In this document: positions 7,833 to 11,806 of the stretch, piece after piece
Position numbering within the stretch: the stretch's first letter is position 1
How the letters are laid out: each line of letters starts with the position of its first letter
Source: CAYYHA01 sp964471535
GTDB taxonomy: Bacteria > Myxococcota > Myxococcia > SLRQ01
Direction of reading: 5' to 3'
Assembly: GCA_964471535.1 (NCBI GenBank)
Contig: CAYYHA010000117.1
Location: 1 to 11,806, forward strand
DNA: 11,806 nucleotides
Program-made: the position numbers and the translations under genes
Notes under the pieces: model-generated
What the model saw: only the letters and a program-made list of their open reading frames with translations
Told to the model about the DNA's origin: nothing
Database searches by the model: none

Positions 7833-8569
7833 TTCGTACCTCCCGAGCTGGATCCGGTGGAAAAGAAGAAGGAGAACCCGACGGTCAGCGCGAGCTGGTT
7901 GGAGATCTGTCCGTCGCCGGCGGCGGTGGTCTGCGGGTAGAGGAAGTCGAGCACTTCCACCTTCACCGCCAGCCAGCCGGCGAAGAAGAACCGCTGCCCG
8001 ACGCCGAGGAGCAGCGCCGGCGAGAGGCCGCTCCGGTCTCCGCCCGCCCGCGGCACCAGTGTGTAGCCCACCGCCCCGACGCCTGCCGTCGCATAGAAGT
8101 CGAAGTGGAGAACGTTCTCCGCGATGATGTTGAGCTTCCCATAGATGGGTGCGAACTCGCCAAGGAGCCCCCCGAGGAAGCCCACGTTTCCAGGCAGCTC
8201 GTCGAGGGCCGCGTCATCCGGTGGGCCGCACTCGGCAGGCGTGGGGCAGACGGCGACCGAGCCAGAGGGCAGGCTCAAGAGCGTCACACCGCCCCGCAGC
8301 GTCAGGCCCCAGACCTCCGAGAGGTGATAGGTGTAGGTCAGCCCACCGAGGAGCTTCTGCCGAAATGCGTCGGCCAGGGTGAGATCGAGGACGGCGGCGA
8401 GTTCGTGGCGCCCTGCCTTGGTCATCAGGCGACCCGAGACCGCCGGGATGCGCGCCTCGAGCTCGTCGCCGCGCTTGCCCGTGCGCGGCTCGGCCGCCCG
8501 CGCTGGAGCGCCGGCCAGACCACTGAAGAGGAAGGCCCCAACGACCAAGAGAGCTTGTAGGCGCCTCAT
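7829..8569 (-). CDS. gltA: Outer-membrane beta-barrel protein (GltA-like)
   Basis: A 246-residue protein. Residues 1-25 are a Sec signal peptide (basic MRR, hydrophobic core, APARA cleavage site). The rest is alternating polar/hydrophobic beta-strand sequence rich in Gly and aromatics, ending in a strand NQLALTVGFSFFF followed by a short Ser/Gly tail, as in small outer-membrane barrels. It shares with the upstream gene product the block PIYGK followed by HFD and AGxGxVG (residues 141-168), then a GxGQRF strand (189-194) and a KVExxxxLYP strand (about 203-212). The two are therefore paralogues of one barrel family (the myxobacterial barrel family I recall as OMP_myx_plus). C108 and C114 could form a disulfide in an exposed loop. 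The ATG at 8569 overlaps the previous stop (ATGA). A/B naming follows the order K-B-A-C that I recall from M. xanthus and could be swapped. Confidence 0.88.
   Translation of the reverse strand: MRRLQALLVVGAFLFSGLAGAPARAAEPRTGKRGDELEARIPAVSGRLMTKAGRHELAAVLDLTLADAFRQKLLGGLTYTYHLSEVWGLTLRGGVTLLSLPSGSVAVCPTPAECGPPDDAALDELPGNVGFLGGLLGEFAPIYGKLNIIAENVLHFDFYATAGVGAVGYTLVPRAGGDRSGLSPALLLGVGQRFFFAGWLAVKVEVLDFLYPQTTAAGDGQISNQLALTVGFSFFFSTGSSSGGTK
7838..7844 (-). promoter_or_regulatory. Ribosome binding site of gltC, supports a GTG start
   Basis: On the minus strand this reads GGGAGGT and sits 5 bases before the GTG at 7832. It lies inside the last codons of the upstream barrel gene. Good spacing to the GTG supports the non-ATG start. 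Confidence 0.75.
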
Positions 8570-9465
8570 TCGGTGTACTCGAAGTCGGTGGGGAAGTAGA
8601 TCGAAGCCCCCATGGAGAGGGTCAGGACGTTGCTGATGCTCGACACGGGCCCCCCCCGCAGCACGTAGGTCTCCGGGTAGAGGCGATCCTCCACCTTGAA
8701 GAAGAGCGCCAGAAACCGGTTCACCAGGAAGCGCTGGCCGAGGCCGAAGGTGGTGGCGATGTGCTCGCCCGTGGTGGTGCCCACCACACCGAAACCCGCG
8801 CTGAAGAACATGTCGAAGTGGATGATGTCCTGGCCGAACCACGCGATCTTTCCGTAGATGGGCGACCACTGGAAGCCCGCGGCCGCCAGGAAGCGCAGCC
8901 GGCTTTCGATCAGGGTGGCCACCAGCGCCTTCTTGGCGCTGCGCGTGTTCTGCGTCTCCAGCGTGGTCAGATAGTAGGCGTCCACGAAGAGCCCCAGGTT
9001 GTCCGCCGGCCAGTAGGTCGCGGCGACGCCGAGTCCCAACTTCTGGAAGAAGGCATCGTTGAGGGACACGGAGAAGGCCGGCGCCACCTCGAGGCGCCCC
9101 GCCTTGAGGATGAGCTTCTTCTGCACCGACTTCACGCGGTCGCCGACGGTGACGATCCGGTCGCCCGGGATGCCGGAGGGCACGGCGGGGGCGTCCGCCG
9201 AGCCCTCGGTGTCGTTCGACGTCGCCGGATCGCCCTGTGCGAGGGCTGCCGCAGGGACGAGGAGCAGAGCGGCAACGAGCCAGAGCGCCCACAGCCGTCC
9301 TCGTCGCGGTGCCCCGGCGCACGCCGCTCGCGCCACGGGGCCGGCGGCGCCGGCCCGATCTCCGGTGCGGCACCGGCGCCCGCCCCCACCGGCGCCGGCC
9401 GGTTCGGCCAGGGTCGATGGGCCTGCCCTGCTCGATGGGCTCGCCATGCTCTCTTGGCCTGCCAT
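8566..9465 (-). CDS. gltB: Outer-membrane beta-barrel protein (GltB-like), start uncertain
   Basis: First gene of the minus-strand operon. The mature protein has barrel-type strands and carries the family block SPIYGK, then HFDMFFSAGFGVVG, then GLGQRF and KVEDRLYP. It aligns well with the product of the next gene, so the pair arose by duplication. Its C-terminal strand region (MGASIYFPTDFEYTE) ends the chain close to the barrel. The signal peptide hydrophobic core is LWALWLVAALLLVPAAALA with cleavage before Q. The start is unclear. ATG 9465 is used here, but it gives about 60 residues before the hydrophobic core, unusual for a Sec signal. ATG 9447 has the same problem. GTG 9336 would give a normal 33-residue signal peptide but has no visible Shine-Dalgarno. 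Gene identity is firm; the first ~43 codons are doubtful. Confidence 0.85.
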   Translation of the reverse strand: MAGQESMASPSSRAGPSTLAEPAGAGGGGRRCRTGDRAGAAGPVARAACAGAPRRGRLWALWLVAALLLVPAAALAQGDPATSNDTEGSADAPAVPSGIPGDRIVTVGDRVKSVQKKLILKAGRLEVAPAFSVSLNDAFFQKLGLGVAATYWPADNLGLFVDAYYLTTLETQNTRSAKKALVATLIESRLRFLAAAGFQWSPIYGKIAWFGQDIIHFDMFFSAGFGVVGTTTGEHIATTFGLGQRFLVNRFLALFFKVEDRLYPETYVLRGGPVSSISNVLTLSMGASIYFPTDFEYTE

Positions 9466-9485
9466 CCTGTCTTCGCTCGCCTTTC
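9414..9485. repeat. Degenerate 18-base tandem repeat, about four units
   Basis: Units of 18 bases at 9414, 9432, 9450 and 9468 resemble each other: TCGATGGGCCTGCCCTGC, TCGATGGGCTCGCCATGC, TCTCTTGGCCTGCCATCC, then a more diverged copy starting TGTCTTCGCTCGCC. The repeat covers the candidate ATG starts of gltB. It suggests slippage expansion in a leader or in a weakly constrained N-terminus. Confidence 0.55.
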
Positions 9486-9731
9486 GCTCGCCGTGCGGTT
9501 CCCCGCCGCGTCCCCGTGCCGCCCCCGTCCCCACCTATGCGCGTCTGTACCCAACGGCGCCCGAGACTCCCGCTGCGGAGTGCGTGCCGCCGCTGCTTTT
9601 CCGGCCCGACCCCGAGCGAGTCCGCCGCACGTTACACCACAGCCCCAGAGGCGGGCAAACCTCCGCCGCCGCCGCCGCGCCCCGGGGCGCCTCGCTTGTG
9701 ACGGCGCAGCGCTCCATGCTAAGGCGACACC
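9486..9731. promoter_or_regulatory. Divergent intergenic region between gltB and gltK
   Basis: About 200-390 bases, depending on the gltB start, separate the divergent genes, so both promoters should lie here. No stretch of good coding sequence crosses it. I found no convincing sigma70 pair. The best but weak guess for gltK is TTGTGA at 9696-9701 with a TGCTAA-like hexamer about 15 bases later. A CCG-rich run (9663-9680) and a CCCCGGGGCG palindrome lie centrally. The Shine-Dalgarno of gltK (TAAGG) is at its right end. Confidence 0.45.
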
Positions 9732-10196
9732 GTGATGCGCTCCCTCGCTCGGCACGGCCGGAGCCGGCTCCCCGCATGGCTGTCGCTCGCCTTTCTCGCG
9801 GCCGCCCTCGGCGAGGCAGGCTGCGCCCCCAACGACCTCGGCGCGCCCTGCACCCTCACACGCCCGGTGGCCGATGGCATGGGCGGCGTGGTGAATGAGC
9901 CCATCCCCACCGATTCCCTCGACCCCACCAAGGACTATGTGGCCACCGGGGTGCCGGGCTGCGACGACTTCACCTGTGTGAAGAGTGCGGGGGTGGAGCA
10001 GGCGTACTGCTCGAAGCGCTGCACCGGGGACGACGTGTGCAGCGGCGGCCAGAGCAAGACCCTGCGCTGCCGGGAGCTGGTGCTCGACCAGGCCTTCATC
10101 GAAGAGCTGCGCAACGAGCTGGGGGAGGAGAAGTTCCGGCAGGTCTTCGGGAACATCGAGTTCGCTCAGTTCTGCGCTGAACCTTCTCCCGAGTAG
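9732..10196 (+). CDS. gltK: Cysteine-rich outer-membrane lipoprotein (GltK/AgmO-like)
   Basis: A 154-residue protein with a basic n-region, a hydrophobic core (LSLAFLAAAL) and a lipobox-like GEAGC with C31 as the likely lipidated residue. Glu at -3 is unusual. Eight further cysteines (40, 77, 82, 93, 97, 103, 113, 148) form a pattern typical of secreted myxobacterial lipoproteins with PCTL, YCSKRC and DxC motifs and could make four disulfides. In M. xanthus gltK (agmO, cglC) encodes an outer-membrane lipoprotein of similar size next to gltB-A-C and acts with them. Here the gene is divergent from the gltB-A-C row and adjacent to it. Start: GTG 9732 has TAAGG 7 bases upstream; ATG 9735, the next codon, is equally reasonable. 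The name rests on neighbourhood, size and cysteine pattern. Confidence 0.83.
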   Translation: MMRSLARHGRSRLPAWLSLAFLAAALGEAGCAPNDLGAPCTLTRPVADGMGGVVNEPIPTDSLDPTKDYVATGVPGCDDFTCVKSAGVEQAYCSKRCTGDDVCSGGQSKTLRCRELVLDQAFIEELRNELGEEKFRQVFGNIEFAQFCAEPSPE

Positions 10197-10222
10197 CTGC
10201 GTTCCCTCCTCGCGGCCCGGGC

Positions 10223-10278
10223 CGTCGCCTGCCGAAGATCCTTCCCCGCGCTCGCCCGTAGGGAAGGCAGGTACGACG
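10223..10278. repeat. Interrupted inverted repeat between gltK and the VWA gene
   Basis: CCTTCCC (10240-10246) pairs with GGGAAGG (10261-10267); CCTG (10228-10231) pairs with CAGG (10268-10271); CGTCG (10223-10227) pairs with CGACG (10274-10278). The bulges are asymmetric. There is no T tract after it, so it is not a classic intrinsic terminator. It may be an RNA structure that attenuates or processes the gltK-VWA transcript, or it may be chance in GC-rich DNA. Confidence 0.35.
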
Positions 10279-10300
10279 GCGACCACCCCACCGGGTCGTG

Positions 10301-10307
10301 AAGGAGG
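10301..10307 (+). promoter_or_regulatory. Ribosome binding site of the VWA gene, decides its start
   Basis: AAGGAGG, a full Shine-Dalgarno, lies 5 bases before the ATG at 10313. An in-frame GTG at 10298 precedes this site, so it cannot be the start served by it. Confidence 0.9.
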
Positions 10308-10312
10308 CAACG

Positions 10313-11791
10313 ATGCTCAAGACTGCGCTCGCCTACGGGACCGCCCTCGCCCTCTCCCTCGGCGCCCTCTGGCTGGGGCGGCCGGCGGCGCCCCGGCCGC
10401 CGAACGCCGCCCGCCCCACCCCGGCACCGCCGCCGCCGGCCTCGGCGCCAGAGGCCCCCGACCGCGATCCCGAACCGGTCGCCCCCACGAAGCCACCGGC
10501 CCCCGTGGGCCCCGCCACGGCGCGGGCCAAGGTGGGGCGGGCCGTGGTCCTTCGGGGCGCGCTCGGGCACCGGTCGGTCGAGGTGGGCGCACGCTCCGAG
10601 GTCTACGCCCTGCTCGAGGTCTCGGGCCACCTGCCGGCCCGGCAGCCCACCTCCGGCCCCCTCGACGTCGCCCTCGTGCTCGACCGCTCGGGCTCGATGG
10701 CCGGGACGAAGCTCGCCGCCGCCAAGCGGGCGGCGCGACGCGCCATCGCCCGTCTGGGCCCGGAGGACCACGTCACCCTCGTCGCCTACGGGTCGAGCGT
10801 GGACGTGCTCGCCGAGCGGGTGGCAGCCACCGCCGACGGCAAGGCGCGCCTCGACCAGGCCGTAGAGGCGATCGAGGACTTCGGCGGCACCAACATCAGC
10901 GAGGCCCTCGAGGCGGCGGCGCGGATCCTGGCCAGGGCACCTGCGGGCGCCGGCCACCGGCGCATCGTGCTCCTCTCCGACGGCGAGGCCAACGAAGGGC
11001 TCACCTCGCCGCGCGCCCTGCGCCGCCTCGGGGCCCGCTGGGCCCGCGAGGGAATCACCCTGTCCACCTTGGGTCTCGGAGCGGAGTTCAACGAAGACCT
11101 GCTCCTTGCCCTCGCCGACCAGAGTGGCGGCCACTTTCGCTACCTCGCTGGGCCAGAGGACCTCGTGCGAGCCCTCGAGGCAGAGGTGCGATCGGCCCAG
11201 CGCGTCGTGGCCCGGGACCTTCGACTCTCGGTGGAGGCCCTCGGGCCCGCGGAGATCGTCGAGGTCCTCGGTTGGGAGGCAGCCGCCAGCGGGAACGAGC
11301 ACACCGTGCGGCTGAAGGACGTGTCCGCCGGTGAGAAGCAGCGGGTGGTGCTTCGCCTGCGCGTGGCCCCGACGCGGCGCGGCGTCGAGCCGGTGCTTCG
11401 CGCCGCGCTGCGCTACCGTCTCGCGGGGCGCGAGACGACCCGCACCCTCGAGCTCCTCCTCTCGCAGCGGGCGGTCGAGGACGCGGCCGAGGTGGCCGCC
11501 GCTGCGGATCCCGAGGTGCTCGACGCCGCCGCCCGTGCCCGCGCCGCGGAGGCGGCGGAGGACGCAGCGCATCTGTACGAGGCGGGCCGGGCCGACGAGG
11601 CACGCACGGTGCTCCTAGAGCGCCTCGCCGCCCTCCTCCGAACGAGCCCCGGCCGCAGGGATCGGGCGGCGCTGCGACGCGACCTCGACACGCTGCGCGC
11701 CCAGGCCGACTTCGAGGCGCCCCCGTCGAGCGACGAGGGACGCCGGCGCATCAAGCGCCTCAAGCACCTCGCCACGGAGTACGAACGATGA
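10313..11791 (+). CDS. Exported von Willebrand factor A (VWA) domain protein with intact MIDAS
   Basis: A 492-residue protein. The N-terminus is a hydrophobic segment (MLKTALAYGTALALSLGALW) that is either a signal peptide or a single membrane anchor, followed by a Pro/Ala-rich linker to about residue 65. A short beta region precedes the VWA domain at about residues 115-290. The metal-binding MIDAS residues are complete: D124-x-S126-x-S128 (DRSGS), T193 (GGTN) and D223 (LLSDGE). A beta-sandwich-like region follows to about residue 400. The rest is an Ala/Arg/Glu-rich helical tail resembling a degenerate TPR. I see no cysteine. VWA domains bind protein ligands or extracellular matrix through a divalent cation. 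M. xanthus gliding adhesins CglB and CglD also carry VWA domains, but this protein lacks the lipobox and cysteines of CglB. It lies 116 bases after gltK on the same strand and may be co-transcribed. A role in gliding is only inferred. Confidence 0.93.
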   Translation: MLKTALAYGTALALSLGALWLGRPAAPRPPNAARPTPAPPPPASAPEAPDRDPEPVAPTKPPAPVGPATARAKVGRAVVLRGALGHRSVEVGARSEVYALLEVSGHLPARQPTSGPLDVALVLDRSGSMAGTKLAAAKRAARRAIARLGPEDHVTLVAYGSSVDVLAERVAATADGKARLDQAVEAIEDFGGTNISEALEAAARILARAPAGAGHRRIVLLSDGEANEGLTSPRALRRLGARWAREGITLSTLGLGAEFNEDLLLALADQSGGHFRYLAGPEDLVRALEAEVRSAQRVVARDLRLSVEALGPAEIVEVLGWEAAASGNEHTVRLKDVSAGEKQRVVLRLRVAPTRRGVEPVLRAALRYRLAGRETTRTLELLLSQRAVEDAAEVAAAADPEVLDAAARARAAEAAEDAAHLYEAGRADEARTVLLERLAALLRTSPGRRDRAALRRDLDTLRAQADFEAPPSSDEGRRRIKRLKHLATEYER

Positions 11792-11806
11792 GCCCCACCC
11801 CCCTCT
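11788..11806 (+). CDS. Start of a further gene, cut by the window edge
   Basis: An ATG at 11788 overlaps the VWA stop codon by 4 bases (ATGA), with GGAG (11776-11779) 8 bases before it. Only six codons (MSPTPL) are visible. The overlap and Shine-Dalgarno suggest a translationally coupled gene downstream of the VWA gene. Nothing can be said about its product. Confidence 0.5.

Noticed and set aside
9346..9400. Two copies of GGCGCCGGCC as a possible regulatory site pair
   Set aside because: Short GC palindromic words are common by chance in this composition, and they lie at or inside the likely gltB signal-peptide coding region.
10313..11791. Calling the VWA protein CglB or CglD
   Set aside because: It shares only the generic VWA fold and MIDAS motif. 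It lacks the lipobox and cysteines expected of CglB and is much shorter than I recall for CglD.

Overview
The window is GC-rich, with codons ending almost always in G or C. It holds tightly packed genes for envelope proteins: signal peptides, lipoboxes, long TPR arrays and outer-membrane barrels. Gene content and order match the Glt (adventurous gliding motility) trans-envelope complex known from Myxococcus xanthus, so the source is most likely a myxobacterium or another deltaproteobacterium-like member of Myxococcota. All names are from recognition of protein sequence and gene order; no search was run.

Minus strand, read right to left from about 9465 to beyond base 1: two related outer-membrane beta-barrel proteins (gltB-like, then gltA-like), a periplasmic TPR protein (gltC-like), a 1224-residue TPR protein (gltD/agmU-like), a TPR lipoprotein (gltE/aglT-like), an 84-residue exported protein in the gltF position, and the N-terminal FHA domain of a gltG-like protein that runs off the left edge. 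The first junctions are 4-base stop/start overlaps or nearly so. Gaps of 91 and 128 bases separate gltE/gltF and gltF/gltG. This looks like one long operon that joins what, as I recall, are two separate clusters in M. xanthus (gltK-B-A-C and gltD through gltJ).

Plus strand, from 9732: a cysteine-rich lipoprotein in the gltK/agmO position, then a von Willebrand A (VWA) protein with an intact MIDAS site, then the first codons of another gene overlapping its stop by 4 bases and leaving the window. The divergent promoters of both transcription units should lie in the roughly 200-270 bases between gltB and gltK.

Working model, by analogy with M. xanthus: GltA/B/C/K form the outer-membrane module, GltD/E/F the periplasmic link, and GltG the inner-membrane adaptor with a cytoplasmic FHA domain. 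The motor genes (aglRQS), gltH, gltI and gltJ are not in the window; gltH-J may lie past the left edge. The VWA protein has no assigned role in the known machine and is the least explained gene here. I saw no tRNA, rRNA, CRISPR array, insertion sequence or integration scar.
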